DNA of 64,000 bases from Arthrobacter sp. Bi26 (GCF_918697925.1 NZ_CAKKMF010000021.1:1-64000); one strand, 5' to 3'. Numbered from the stretch's first letter, positions 40,476-50,092 are shown. The notes: generated by a model not told the origin, from the sequence alone. Program-made: numbers and translations.

Positions 40476-42428
40476 GTGCCACTTTCGGGAATCGACCTGT
40501 CCACCATCGACGCCAACGTCCGTCCTCAGGATGACCTGTACCAGCACGTGAATGGCGGCTGGCTCGACAGCACGGTCATTCCGGACGACCGGCCCCTGGA
40601 GGGCACGTTTACTGCGCTGCGCGACGCTTCGGAGCTCGCCGTGAAGGAAATTATCGAGCGGGCCGCCGCGCGTGGTTCCGAGGCTACCGGCATCGAGCGG
40701 AAGATCGGGGACCTGTACAACAGCTTCATGGACGAGGCGGCGGTGGAAGCCAAGGGCCTGGACCCGCTCCGCGCGCGGCTGGCGGAGGTTTTTGCCACGA
40801 CGTCGGTGCCCGCACTCGTGACGCTGGCCGGACGCCTGTTCCGCGCCGATGTCTCGGGGCTTTTCTATATCTACCCCGCCCCGGACGCCGGAAACCCGGA
40901 CCGGGTGCTGCTCTACACCGGCCAAGGCGGCCTCGGCCTGCCGGATGAGTCCTATTACCGGGAAGAGAAGTTCGCCCCGATGGTCCGGGCCTACCGGGAA
41001 CACGTTCAGGCCATTCTGGGCCTCGCCGATGTGGCGGACGCGGAGGGCGCGGCCGGACGCGTGGTGGCGCTGGAAACTTCGCTCGCCTCGCACCACTGGG
41101 ACAACGTGACTTTGCGGAATCCGCAAAAGACGTACAACCTGAAGTCAGCCGGTGAGGCCGCGGAGCTGTTCCCCCTGCTGGCCGACTGGTTCGACGCCGC
41201 CGGCATCGAGCCGGACAAGCGCGCCGAACTCGTGATGAGCACCCCAGATTTCTTCTCCGGCGCGGCCTCCCTGCTGGCCACCGAACCGCTGGCCACATGG
41301 CAGGAATGGCTCGCCATGCGCGTGGTCAGCGCGGCCGCCCCCTACCTGTCCGCGGCGTTCGTGGACGCGAACTTCGCGTTCTATGGCACCACCCTGAGCG
41401 GTACGCCGCGGATCAAAGACCGCTGGAAGCGCGGCGTCGCGGTGGTCGAGGCGGGCCTCGGTGAGGCGGTCGGCCAGATCTACGTGGCCGAACATTTCCC
41501 GGAAGGCAACAAGGCACGCATGCAGACCCTTGTCACCAACCTCATCGCGGCGTACCGGGACTCCATCCTGGGACTGGACTGGATGGGCGAGGCAACGAAG
41601 CTCGAGGCCCTGAAGAAACTGGACACCTTCCGCGCCAAAATCGGCTACCCGGACAAGTGGATCGACTACTCCGCCGTGGAGGTCGATCCCGCCGATCTGC
41701 TGGGGAACGTGGAGCGCGCGCACAGCGCCGACGTCGACCGCCACCTCGACGAGGTCGGCAAGCCCGTGGACCGCGAGAAGTGGCTCATGACCCCGCAGAC
41801 GGTCAACGCCTACTACCACCCACTGCTGAACGAGATCGTTTTTCCCGCCGCCATCCTGCAGCCTCCGTTCTTCACCGCCGACGCCGATGACGCCGTCAAC
41901 TACGGCGGCATCGGTGCCGTGATCGGCCACGAAATCGGCCACGGCTTCGATGACCAGGGCTCGCAGTATGACGGCAACGGCCTGCTCCGCAACTGGTGGA
42001 CCGAGGACGACCGCACCGCCTTCGAGGCGCTGACCTCCCGGCTGGTGGCGCAGTTTGACGCGCTCTCCCCCACGGCCGCCCCCGGCCACAACGTCAACGG
42101 CAAGCTGACCCTGGGCGAGAACATCGGCGACCTCGGCGGCCTCACAATCGCCTACAAGGCCTACCTGATCAGCCTCGACGGGAAGGAGCCCCCGGTGCTC
42201 GACGGCCTGACCGGGGTCCAGCGCTTCTTCGCGTCCTGGGCCGCGGGGTGGCGGCAGGTCATCCGGACTGAAGAGGCCGTCCGCCGGCTGGCGACGGACC
42301 CGCACTCCCCCAACGAGTTCCGCACCAACTCGATCGCCAAGAACCTCGATGCCTTCCACGAAGCGTTCGACGTCACCGATCAGGACGGCATGTGGATGCC
42401 ACCGCAGGAGCGCGTCAGCATCTGGTGA
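40476..42428 (+). CDS. M13-family zinc metallopeptidase (neprilysin-like)
   Basis: A 650-residue peptidase without signal peptide. The zinc site is HEIGH at residues 485-489 with the downstream glutamate in GENIGDLGG. NAYYHPLLNEIVFPAAILQ carries the substrate-binding NAYY motif. GTG at 40476 follows AAAGGAGC. It resembles bacterial PepO enzymes that degrade oligopeptides. It is divergent from the leuA leader. Confidence 0.94.
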   Translation: MPLSGIDLSTIDANVRPQDDLYQHVNGGWLDSTVIPDDRPLEGTFTALRDASELAVKEIIERAAARGSEATGIERKIGDLYNSFMDEAAVEAKGLDPLRARLAEVFATTSVPALVTLAGRLFRADVSGLFYIYPAPDAGNPDRVLLYTGQGGLGLPDESYYREEKFAPMVRAYREHVQAILGLADVADAEGAAGRVVALETSLASHHWDNVTLRNPQKTYNLKSAGEAAELFPLLADWFDAAGIEPDKRAELVMSTPDFFSGAASLLATEPLATWQEWLAMRVVSAAAPYLSAAFVDANFAFYGTTLSGTPRIKDRWKRGVAVVEAGLGEAVGQIYVAEHFPEGNKARMQTLVTNLIAAYRDSILGLDWMGEATKLEALKKLDTFRAKIGYPDKWIDYSAVEVDPADLLGNVERAHSADVDRHLDEVGKPVDREKWLMTPQTVNAYYHPLLNEIVFPAAILQPPFFTADADDAVNYGGIGAVIGHEIGHGFDDQGSQYDGNGLLRNWWTEDDRTAFEALTSRLVAQFDALSPTAAPGHNVNGKLTLGENIGDLGGLTIAYKAYLISLDGKEPPVLDGLTGVQRFFASWAAGWRQVIRTEEAVRRLATDPHSPNEFRTNSIAKNLDAFHEAFDVTDQDGMWMPPQERVSIW

Positions 42429-42449
42429 CCGGCGGCTGTCAAAGCTAAA

Positions 42450-42482
42450 AGGGCCGGCCACGGGGTTTCCCGGGCCGGCCCT
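42450..42482. terminator. terminator between the M13 peptidase and LCP genes
   Basis: AGGGCCGGCC and GGCCGGCCCT form a 10-bp stem extended by CCCGG-type pairing around ACGGGGTTTCCCG. It lies between convergent genes. Confidence 0.7.
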
Positions 42483-42550
42483 CCGTCGTTGGCGCCAGTT
42501 TGTCGCCGCAGGTTTCAGTCACTGCCGGGACCCTGCGCTTCAGCGCATAG

Positions 42551-44113
42551 TCAGCCGGTGATCAGCGCCGGGTTCGCCTGCTGGCAGACGGTGTCGCCGG
42601 CTGTCTGGTTGACGATGTCCGCCGGCAATTGCGGCGTGGTGTCTGCGGTCGGTGTCCCGTTCGCGAAATCGCTGCCCAGGTAAACCTGGACTCCCGCAAC
42701 TCCGGCGGCCGGGAGCACCCGGCCCGGCGCCACACCCAGCGCCGCCGCGACGTCCGCGGCCACGTCAGCGTAGTCCGCACCGTAGTACACAGCCGTCGCC
42801 GCGACGGGCGGAGCCGTCAACTGTCCCACCTGTGTGAAGCCGGCGCCCTTGATGGCCTGCATGATCTCCTGGGTCCGGGCCGGAACGCCCGAGCCGTTGG
42901 CCACAGTGACGGGCTGCAGCGTCTTGTCGTAGGCCGGTACCGTGGCGCTGGGCGTCGGCGTGGCGCTGGCACTCGGGGAAGCGCTCGGCGTTGCGGTGGG
43001 ATCCGTCAGGTCGACGTCGTTGCGCATGGCATTGAACAGCTGGGATGCCGCGGGCTCGGCCAGCTGCAGCCGGTTGGGGTCCGCTTCGGCCGGGACGGTG
43101 GGCGTGGCCACGAAAGCCACCTTGCCAACGTCGATGTTTTTGAGCCGGTTGCCCACGGTCAGCAGCGTCGGCACCGAGGCCAGACCGTCGTCGATGGTCA
43201 GGTTCTTCGTGATCGCGTCCGCGATGCCGAGCATCCGGGCCGGGTTGGTGAGGGTGCCGTCGTCCTTGATTTTCCTGGTCAGGGAGGACAGGAAGCCCTG
43301 CTGGGCCTTGATGCGGCCGAGGTCGCCGCCGTCGCCGAAGGCGTGCCGGGTGCGGACGAAGGACAGTGCCTGCTCGCCCTGGACGGTGGACGTGCCCTTG
43401 GGCAGCCGCAGCTTCGAGTCGGGGTCGTACACGGCGTCGCTGACACACACAGACACACCGCCGACGGCGTTGGAGAGTTCCTTGACGGCGTTGAAGTCGG
43501 CCATCATGAAGTGGTCGATTTCCAGGCCGGTGAGCTTGTTGACGGTGTCCACGGCGCAGCCGATGCCGGCCTCGGACATGGCCGAGTTGATCATGACACC
43601 CGTCTGGGCCGGGTACTCCTTGTTGGTTTTCGGATCCTTGCACTTGGGAATGTCGACCAGCAGGTCCCGGGGGAAGCTGACCACATTGACCCGCTTGTTG
43701 TCCGCGGAGATGTCCATCAGCATCATCACATCCGAGTGCCCATAGCCGGTCGCGTCATCGCTGGTTCCGTACTGCGCATTCTTCCCGTCGCGCGTGTCCG
43801 AACCAAGGACCAGGATCTGCATCCGGTCCGTCGAATCGTTCACGGCGTTCTCGGTCTTGGTGCTGCCGGCGCTCAGCGGGGCCTTGGTGAGGTTGCCCTG
43901 GAGCCGGAGGGCCCAGTAGGCGCCGAAAGCGATCACGCCGACCAGGAGCACGGCCACCACGCCCGTGAAGACTTTCAGCCAGGTGGGGGTCCGGCGGGCA
44001 GCGCCGAGGTGGCGGGCCGGACCAACGGCGGGATCGGCCGTGTGCCGGGCAGCGGCGGTTGACCGAGCCGGCGGGGCGGATCCGTCGGCACGGTTGTCAC
44101 GGGGTCGAACCAC
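42551..44113 (-). CDS. LytR-CpsA-Psr (LCP) family glycopolymer ligase
   Basis: A 520-residue type II membrane protein. A cytoplasmic Pro/Ala-rich tail is followed by one membrane helix (about residues 47-67), an LCP domain (about 95-290) and a Ser/Pro/Thr-rich linker. A C-terminal LytR_C domain follows. LCP landmarks are LVLGSDTRDG, SFPRDLLVDIP and FVRTRHAFGDGGDLGR. The family transfers wall polymers from the lipid carrier to peptidoglycan outside the membrane. The GTG start at 44113 has no strong Shine-Dalgarno. Confidence 0.92.
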   Translation of the reverse strand: MVRPRDNRADGSAPPARSTAAARHTADPAVGPARHLGAARRTPTWLKVFTGVVAVLLVGVIAFGAYWALRLQGNLTKAPLSAGSTKTENAVNDSTDRMQILVLGSDTRDGKNAQYGTSDDATGYGHSDVMMLMDISADNKRVNVVSFPRDLLVDIPKCKDPKTNKEYPAQTGVMINSAMSEAGIGCAVDTVNKLTGLEIDHFMMADFNAVKELSNAVGGVSVCVSDAVYDPDSKLRLPKGTSTVQGEQALSFVRTRHAFGDGGDLGRIKAQQGFLSSLTRKIKDDGTLTNPARMLGIADAITKNLTIDDGLASVPTLLTVGNRLKNIDVGKVAFVATPTVPAEADPNRLQLAEPAASQLFNAMRNDVDLTDPTATPSASPSASATPTPSATVPAYDKTLQPVTVANGSGVPARTQEIMQAIKGAGFTQVGQLTAPPVAATAVYYGADYADVAADVAAALGVAPGRVLPAAGVAGVQVYLGSDFANGTPTADTTPQLPADIVNQTAGDTVCQQANPALITG

Positions 44114-44245
44114 TTGTTGAGCCTTCCTAAACGAACGGGGAGTCAGCCCATTTTAGAGTCCGAATCTGAGAAAACGCCGATGGGCCCCGCCTTGGGAGCG
44201 GCGGAGCCTGCCGACGGCCGAAATAGGGCCTAAACGGGACCCGGC

Positions 44246-45205
44246 TCAGAAGCCCAGTTTGACGAGCTGCTTCGGGTCCCGCTGCCAGTCCTTGGCGACT
44301 TTCACATGCAGGTCGAGGTAGATCCGGGCACCGAGCAGCGCCTCAATCGCCTTGCGCGCGTTGGTCCCGACCTCGCGGAGCCGGGCGCCGCCCTTGCCGA
44401 TGATGATGGCTTTCTGGGAGGGCCGCTCAACGTAGAGATTGACGCGGACGTCCAGGAACGGCCGGTCTTCGGGCCGGCCTTCCCGCGGAACGATTTCGTC
44501 GACGACGACGGCCAAGGAGTGCGGCAATTCGTCGCGGACGCCTTCGAGGGCGGCTTCCCGGATGAGTTCGGCGATCATCACCGCTTCGGGTTCGTCCGTC
44601 AGGTGCCCGTCCGGGTACAGCGGCGGCGACGCCGGCATGTGGCTGATCAGCACGTCGGCAAGGGTTTCGACCTGGAAGCCGTCGGTGGCGGAGACCGGGA
44701 CGATGTCCTTCCAGCCGTCCTCGCCGAGGACCTCGCGGCCCAGGGCGGCGACGGCGAGCAGCTGCTCGGTGAGGCCCTGGCGGTCCACGGTGTCGGCCTT
44801 GGTCACGATCGCAATGATCGGCTTGTTGCCGAGGGCGGCGAGCTGGGCGGCGATGAACTTGTCTCCCGGGCCGATCTTCTCGTTGGCCGGCAGGCAGAAA
44901 CCGATCGCGTCAACCTCGGCGAGGGTGTCGGCGACGAGTTCGTTCAGCCGCTTCCCCAGCAGCGTGCGCGGGCGGTGCAGGCCCGGGGTGTCCACGAGGA
45001 TCAGCTGGGCGTCATCCCGGTGCACGATGCCACGGATCGTGTGCCGGGTGGTCTGCGGCTTGGCCGAGGTGATCGCGACCTTTTGGCCGACCAGGGCGTT
45101 GGTGAGGGTGGACTTGCCCGCGTTGGGCCGCCCCACCAGCACCGAGAACCCGGCCCGGTAGCCGCCGTAGGCTGCTTCGCCGTCGGACTTATTCTGCTTG
45201 CTCAC
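44246..45205 (-). CDS. era: GTPase Era
   Basis: A 319-residue ribosome-assembly GTPase. G-box motifs are GRPNAGKST (G1), DTPG (G3) and TKAD (G4), and a C-terminal KH domain (IIIGKGGARLREVG) binds 16S rRNA. GTG at 45205 follows GGGAGT and lies inside the end of the preceding corC-like gene (17-base overlap), so it is translationally coupled. Confidence 0.95.
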   Translation of the reverse strand: MSKQNKSDGEAAYGGYRAGFSVLVGRPNAGKSTLTNALVGQKVAITSAKPQTTRHTIRGIVHRDDAQLILVDTPGLHRPRTLLGKRLNELVADTLAEVDAIGFCLPANEKIGPGDKFIAAQLAALGNKPIIAIVTKADTVDRQGLTEQLLAVAALGREVLGEDGWKDIVPVSATDGFQVETLADVLISHMPASPPLYPDGHLTDEPEAVMIAELIREAALEGVRDELPHSLAVVVDEIVPREGRPEDRPFLDVRVNLYVERPSQKAIIIGKGGARLREVGTNARKAIEALLGARIYLDLHVKVAKDWQRDPKQLVKLGF

Positions 45206-46520
45206 GTGAGACTCCCTGTTGGATTGGTGCGGCCTCGTCGAGAAGGTCTTCAAGGTCAGTTTGTTCTTTTGCTACGGCGGCCGCAATGATGTGGCTGACG
45301 CGGTTCCGCCGGCCCTCGAGCCGGTCGGCGCGGAGGGACAGCCCGTGGACCTGGACGGCGCTGCCGACAATCGGCACCCGCCCGAGGGCCTTGGCGAGCA
45401 GGCCGCCCACGGTGTCCACTTCGTCGTCGTCGAGCTCGAGGTCGAAGAGCTCTCCGAGGTCATCGATGCTCATCCGGGCGCTGACCCGGTAGCTTCCGTC
45501 GCCCAGGGCCACGGCCTCGGCGCTTTCGGTGTCGTATTCGTCCACGATCTCGCCGACGATCTCCTCGATGAGGTCCTCAAGCGTGACCAGCCCTGCCGTT
45601 CCGCCGTATTCGTCGATGACGATCGCAACGTGCGTGGATTCCTTCTGGAGTTCGCGGAGCAGGTCGCTGACAAGCTTCGAGTCCGGCACGTAGCGGACCT
45701 CGCGGGCGAGTTCGTCCACCGCCGGCGGGTCCTCGTCCGGGCCGAGGTTGTGGAGGCAGGCGGCGACGTCTTTGAGGTACACAATGCCCAGGATCTGGTC
45801 CGTGTTTTCGCCGATGACCGGGATCCGCGAGTACCCGGAGCGCAGGAACAACGACATCGCACGCCGCAGGCTGGACCCGGAGTCGATCGTGAGGATGTCG
45901 GTCCGCGGCACCATGACTGAGCGGACCAGGGTGTCCCCGAAATCGAAGACCGACTGAATCAGCTCGGCCTCGTTGTCCTCGATCACGTCGGACTCGGTGG
46001 CCCGGTCCACAAGTTCGCGGAATTCCTCTTCGCTGAAAAACGCCTCGCTGTCGGCCGGCGCGCCGGGGGCGACGACGCTGCCAAGCCGCACCAGCCAGCC
46101 CGGGATCGGGCCGAGCACGGCGTAGAGGGACCGGACCAGCGGGGCGCTGAACCGGACCAGGGCGGCTGAGTGGACCCGGCCGAGCTGCCGCGGGGACACC
46201 CCCACGATCACGAAGCCGACCACCGCCATGATGCCGGTGGCCGCCAGGCCGGCGAGCCAGACGTTGTCCAGCATGCTGTAGAGGAGGACGGTCACGGCGA
46301 CGGCGGCTGCCATCTCGAACCAGACCCGCCAGAACCGGAGGGCGCGCATGTGCCCCACGGGCTGCGCCAGGATGCGTTTGAGCGACGTGCCCCTGCTGTG
46401 CAGGACCGCCTGCTCGGCATCATGCCGGGGCAGGAAGTTGAAAGCGGACTCGGCAGCGGTGAGCACCGCGGCAAAGCTAAGGAACACCAGCGCCATGCCG
46501 GCCAGGATCAGTGGGGTCAC
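45189..46520 (-). CDS. CNNM/CorC-type hemolysin-family membrane protein
   Basis: A 443-residue protein. An N-terminal DUF21 membrane domain has three to four helices (to about residue 150). A CBS pair (about 200-325; VMVPRTDILTID, FLRSGYSRIPVIGE and IVIDEYGGTAGLVTLEDL) and a CorC_HlyC domain follow. The family is linked to magnesium export. Its GTG start overlaps the ybeY stop (GTGA). Confidence 0.93.
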   Translation of the reverse strand: MTPLILAGMALVFLSFAAVLTAAESAFNFLPRHDAEQAVLHSRGTSLKRILAQPVGHMRALRFWRVWFEMAAAVAVTVLLYSMLDNVWLAGLAATGIMAVVGFVIVGVSPRQLGRVHSAALVRFSAPLVRSLYAVLGPIPGWLVRLGSVVAPGAPADSEAFFSEEEFRELVDRATESDVIEDNEAELIQSVFDFGDTLVRSVMVPRTDILTIDSGSSLRRAMSLFLRSGYSRIPVIGENTDQILGIVYLKDVAACLHNLGPDEDPPAVDELAREVRYVPDSKLVSDLLRELQKESTHVAIVIDEYGGTAGLVTLEDLIEEIVGEIVDEYDTESAEAVALGDGSYRVSARMSIDDLGELFDLELDDDEVDTVGGLLAKALGRVPIVGSAVQVHGLSLRADRLEGRRNRVSHIIAAAVAKEQTDLEDLLDEAAPIQQGVSREQAE

Positions 46521-46990
46521 TGAACCGTCTCGGACGGGGCCGCTTTGCCGGTGAAGGCGGTCAGCAGTTCGCGCTGCAGCCCGAACATCTCTTCCTTCTC
46601 TTCCGGCTCCGCGTGGTCATAGCCCAGCAGGTGCAGGATGCCGTGCGTGGTCAGCAGCAGCATCTCGTCCTGGGTGGAGTGGCCGGCGTTGCGGGCCTGG
46701 ACCTCGGCCACCTGGGGGCAGATGGCGATGTCGCCGAGCATGCCCTGGGGCGTCGGCTTGTCCGGCGTGCCCGGGGTGAGCTCGTCCATAGGCACGGAAA
46801 GGACATCGGTGGAGCCGGGTTCGTCCATCAGTTCAAGGTGGAGCTTTTCCATGGCCGGTTCGTCCACCAGCAGGATGGACAGTTCCGCCTGCGGGTGGAT
46901 GTAGAGGCTTTCGAAGATGAAACGCGACAGAGCCACGAGCTCCGACTCGTCCACGACGACGCCGGATTCGTTGTTGACCTCAATGCTCAT
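46517..46990 (-). CDS. ybeY: rRNA maturation endoribonuclease YbeY
   Basis: A 157-residue zinc RNase with the three-histidine site in HGILHLLGYDH (about residues 116-126). STDVLSVPMDE and LGDIAICP are conserved. It matures 16S rRNA 3' ends. Its ATG overlaps the phoH stop by four bases. Confidence 0.95.
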   Translation of the reverse strand: MSIEVNNESGVVVDESELVALSRFIFESLYIHPQAELSILLVDEPAMEKLHLELMDEPGSTDVLSVPMDELTPGTPDKPTPQGMLGDIAICPQVAEVQARNAGHSTQDEMLLLTTHGILHLLGYDHAEPEEKEEMFGLQRELLTAFTGKAAPSETVQ

Positions 46991-48075
46991 GCGTGTTCTC
47001 CCCGCGTTTCCCGGGCAACGGAGTGCTTGACCCGGTTCCTTTGGACTTCGTCCCAGATGCTGTAGGCGTTGACGATATCCCCGACCAGGCGGTGCCGGAC
47101 GACGTCGGAGGCATCCAGGATCGAGAAGTTGACGTCCTCGATCCCCTGCAGGATCTCCTCGACGATCCTGAGCCCCGAGCGGGTGCCGAAGGGCAGGTCC
47201 ACCTGGGTGATGTCCCCGGTGACCACCATCTTGGAGCCGAAGCCCAGACGGGTCAGGAACATCTTCATCTGTTCCGGCGTGGTGTTCTGGGCCTCATCGA
47301 GGATGATGAAGGCGTCGTTCAGCGTCCGGCCGCGCATGTAGGCCAGCGGGGCGACTTCGATGGTGCCGGCGGCCATGAGGCGCGGAATGGATTCGGGGTC
47401 CATCATGTCGTGCAGGGCGTCGTACAAGGGCCGCAGGTAGGGGTCGATCTTGTCGCTCAGGGTGCCCGGCAGGAAGCCTAGCCGCTCCCCCGCCTCGACG
47501 GCGGGACGGGTCAGGATGATGCGGCTGACTTCCTTCTGCTGCAGGGCCTGGACCGCCTTGGCCATCGCCAGGTAGGTCTTGCCGGTACCGGCCGGCCCGA
47601 TCCCAAAGATCACCGTGTTCGCGTCGATCGCGTCCACATAGTTCTTCTGGTTCAGCGTCTTGGGCCGGATGGTCTTCCCGCGGGTGGAGAGGATGTTGGT
47701 GGTCAACACTTCCACGGGGTTCTGCAGTGACTGGCTGCGGAGCAGGGAGACGAGCTGCTGCAGGACGGCCGGGGTGATGACGGTGCCCCTGGCCACCAGC
47801 CCGCGCACCTCGTTGAGCAGGCGCATGATGCGCGGCACGTCGGCGGCAGGACCGCTGATGGCAAGCTCATTCCCGCGGACATGGAAATCGACGGCGGGGA
47901 ACTGGTTTTCGATGAACCTTAAGGCTTCGTCATGGCTGCCCAGCGACTGGACCATCTGTTCTGAGTCGTCGAACACGACCACCTCCGTCCGCAGCCCTGG
48001 TAGGGAGTGGGGGAATTCCCCTGCGGTGCGTTCTCGGGCGCTGAACCGGGCCTTGCCGTTCGCTGCTTCAGTCAT
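46987..48075 (-). CDS. phoH: PhoH-like ATPase
   Basis: A 362-residue P-loop ATPase. Walker A is GIGPAGTGKTYLA and Walker B is DAFIILDEAQNTTPEQ. The N-terminal ~110 residues contain a KH-like segment. ATG at 48075 is used since the upstream extension to 48330 has no conserved sequence. It is the first gene of phoH-ybeY-corC-era, and links to RNA metabolism are inferred from this context. The 129 bases from 48076 to 48204 hold no gene. Confidence 0.93.
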   Translation of the reverse strand: MTEAANGKARFSARERTAGEFPHSLPGLRTEVVVFDDSEQMVQSLGSHDEALRFIENQFPAVDFHVRGNELAISGPAADVPRIMRLLNEVRGLVARGTVITPAVLQQLVSLLRSQSLQNPVEVLTTNILSTRGKTIRPKTLNQKNYVDAIDANTVIFGIGPAGTGKTYLAMAKAVQALQQKEVSRIILTRPAVEAGERLGFLPGTLSDKIDPYLRPLYDALHDMMDPESIPRLMAAGTIEVAPLAYMRGRTLNDAFIILDEAQNTTPEQMKMFLTRLGFGSKMVVTGDITQVDLPFGTRSGLRIVEEILQGIEDVNFSILDASDVVRHRLVGDIVNAYSIWDEVQRNRVKHSVARETRGEHA

Positions 48076-48204
48076 GGTGTTGGCCCGCGGGCCTCTGGTC
48101 CCCTCCAGTATGAATATGGTCGGTCGCCGTGATCCGTACCGACGGCGGTTCGCACCGCCCGCGGCCCGGGTCAACGGGTGCTTCCATCTTACGCCAGCGC
48201 GGCG

Positions 48205-48238
48205 CGCCCGACGCCGTACGGGGAACCGGCGTCGGGCG
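48205..48238 (-). terminator. terminator after the flavin reductase/small ORF pair
   Basis: CGCCCGACGCCG and CGGCGTCGGGCG form a perfect 12-bp stem with a 10-base loop, starting directly after the stop codon of the small ORF. Confidence 0.65.
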
Positions 48239-48415
48239 TTACACGTCGGTGTTTCCGAAGCCGACCCACCCATCCAGCCAGTGGGCGCCGGTAACCGGGA
48301 ACGGCTGTACAGCGCTCCCCCGCTCCGCATCGTCCCCGCGGCCGGGCCGAGCCGGCCGTGCCGCCGTCAAGGCCCAGGCTGCCCACAAGCGGGACAGCGA
48401 CTGCAGCATGGTCAT
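48239..48415 (-). CDS. small ORF translationally coupled to the flavin reductase
   Basis: A 58-codon frame whose ATG overlaps the flavin reductase TGA (ATGA). It begins MTMLQSLSRLWAAWALTAAR, probably one amphipathic helix, and ends WLDGWVGFGNTDV. The stop abuts a terminator hairpin, as expected for the last cistron of a two-gene operon. No known family. Confidence 0.5.
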   Translation of the reverse strand: MTMLQSLSRLWAAWALTAARPARPGRGDDAERGSAVQPFPVTGAHWLDGWVGFGNTDV

Positions 48416-48927
48416 GCCACGCTCTCCAGCGCGCCGGCGCCGGACCGGACACCGACGTAGTCTCCCTTGTAGAAGAGCAGGGGCTCGGCGCCGGGTCGTG
48501 CGCCCAGGGCGCGGACGGCGCCGACGACGATCGTGTGGTCCCCGCCGTCGTACTCCTGGTGCAGTTCGCAATCCACCCAGGCCAGTGCCTGGTCCAGGAC
48601 GGGGTTGCCCAAGGGCGAGGGCGAGTGCTCAACGCCGGCGAACTTCTCCGTTCCCGACCGGGCGAACTGCCCCGCGAGATGCTGATGTTCTGCGGGCAGG
48701 ATGTTCACGGTAAACCGGCCCGCCTCACGCAGCAGCGGCCAGGTGGTGGACGTCCGTGCCGGGCTGAAGGTGACAAGGGCCGGCTCCAGGGACAGGGAGG
48801 AGAAGGACTGGCACGTGAACCCGGCCGGCCCGTGCTTCGTTGCTGCCGTGATCACCGTCAGGCCGGTGGCGAAGTGTCCGAGAATGTGGCGGAGTGTCCT
48901 CGGGCTGAGATCAGTTTGTTCCGTCAT
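48412..48927 (-). CDS. flavin reductase family protein
   Basis: A 171-residue FMN/FAD-binding split-barrel protein of the HpaC/flavin-reductase-like family. HFATGLTVITAA is the N-terminal signature. GFTCQSFSSLSLEPALVTFSP contacts the flavin, and DHTIVVGAVRAL lies near the end. ATG at 48927 follows AAAGGA. Such enzymes supply reduced flavin to two-component monooxygenases; no monooxygenase gene is next to it. Confidence 0.9.
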   Translation of the reverse strand: MTEQTDLSPRTLRHILGHFATGLTVITAATKHGPAGFTCQSFSSLSLEPALVTFSPARTSTTWPLLREAGRFTVNILPAEHQHLAGQFARSGTEKFAGVEHSPSPLGNPVLDQALAWVDCELHQEYDGGDHTIVVGAVRALGARPGAEPLLFYKGDYVGVRSGAGALESVA

Positions 48928-49156
48928 GGCGGGTCCTTTCGACGCTGGAAACCCCAATCAACCACCGCGGACCCGGCTTCCCAAGCCCGGCTGCAACGCA
49001 CAGTCGCGCAGCGACACAGCGCGTCACGGACCCGTTGCATGACGTAAAAATTCGGCACCGCCTGGGAACCTTGCGGACCGTAGGGACCTGGACCGCGGGC
49101 TGCCGGCGGCATCCGGGTAACTGGGGTTCGCCGGCCATGGCCGCTAGGCTCGGTCG

Positions 49157-49703
49157 ATGCCAAACTCCGAGAACCTGTTGGACGTCAGATCCGCGTATGA
49201 CACAGTTGATCGACGTCGGATGCGGTGCCGGACGAATGACCAGCTACCTCAGCCACGCCGGGCTGAACGTCAGCGGCGTCGACCTGTCGCCCGAAATGGT
49301 CCGGGTCGGGCAGCAGCTGCATCCCGAGCTGTCGTTCGAAGTCGGAGAGCTGACTGACCTGCCGGCAGCCGACGCCGCTGCAGACGGCATCCTGGCCTGG
49401 TATTCGATCATCCACTCTCCCCCGACGGCCCTGCCGGCGATCGCGCGCGAGTTCTGGAGAACGCTCCGCCCAGGCGGCTCGGCCCTCATCGGATTCCACG
49501 CCGGCAGCGGCCACCGCACTATTGACCGTGCCTACGGACACGACGTCCAACTCCGTGCAGAACGGCACGCCCCCGACGACGTGGCGCTGCGGTTCACCGA
49601 GCAAGGTTTTGTGATGCGCGCCCAGCTTGTGCGTTCGCCGAGAGCCATGGAGAAAGACCCTCAGGCCGCCATCCTCGTCGACAAGCCCTCCGTCCCCTCG
49701 TAG
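49157..49703 (+). pseudogene. SAM-dependent methyltransferase with internal deletion
   Basis: The start reads NSENLLDVRSAYDTV, the N-terminus of a class I methyltransferase family. It then jumps, in another frame, directly to the SAM-binding motif LIDVGCGAGRMTSYL. About 45-60 residues normally lie between them. The rest (LSPEMVRVGQQLHP, ILAWYSIIHSPP) is intact to the stop. A translation from the in-frame ATG near the GxGxG motif would lack the N-terminal helices, so loss of function is likely. Confidence 0.75.
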
Positions 49704-49850
49704 GGATTTCACCCGCAGCGGGTGAGGCCCATGCCACGCATGACGCCAACAATAGTCATACCTTCCACTGGCAGGGCTGAAGGACGGACCGTCCCGGAAA
49801 CGAGAAGGCGTCGCACCGAGACGCCGCAACTTTGAGAGCAGGAATCACAA

Positions 49851-50057
49851 ATGATTCTCCCGGGAAACTTTTGGGATATTTTCTGGTGGTTCCTCACAGC
49901 GTCCGTATTCTTTGCCTGCCTGTTTGGTGTTTTTGCGCTCATCGGTGACCTCTTTCGCGCTCAGGAATTGAACCATTCCAAAGCCAAGGAACTCCTGGAC
50001 GCTGGAACCGGCAGCGCTGAAGAGTTAGAAAGAATCAAGAACCGTGTGCTCGTCTGA
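49851..50057 (+). CDS. shortened SHOCT-domain membrane protein
   Basis: A 68-residue protein with one membrane helix (FWDIFWWFLTASVFFACLFG) and then a SHOCT-type tail (SKAKELLDAGTGSAEELERI). It parallels the protein at 17133 at both ends but lacks its second membrane helix and linker (about 55-60 residues), an in-frame internal deletion. AGCAGGA precedes the ATG. It may still be made. Confidence 0.65.
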   Translation: MILPGNFWDIFWWFLTASVFFACLFGVFALIGDLFRAQELNHSKAKELLDAGTGSAEELERIKNRVLV

Positions 50058-50092
50058 CGGCGTTCGCGGCATCGAAGAACGTTGAGGCAGCA

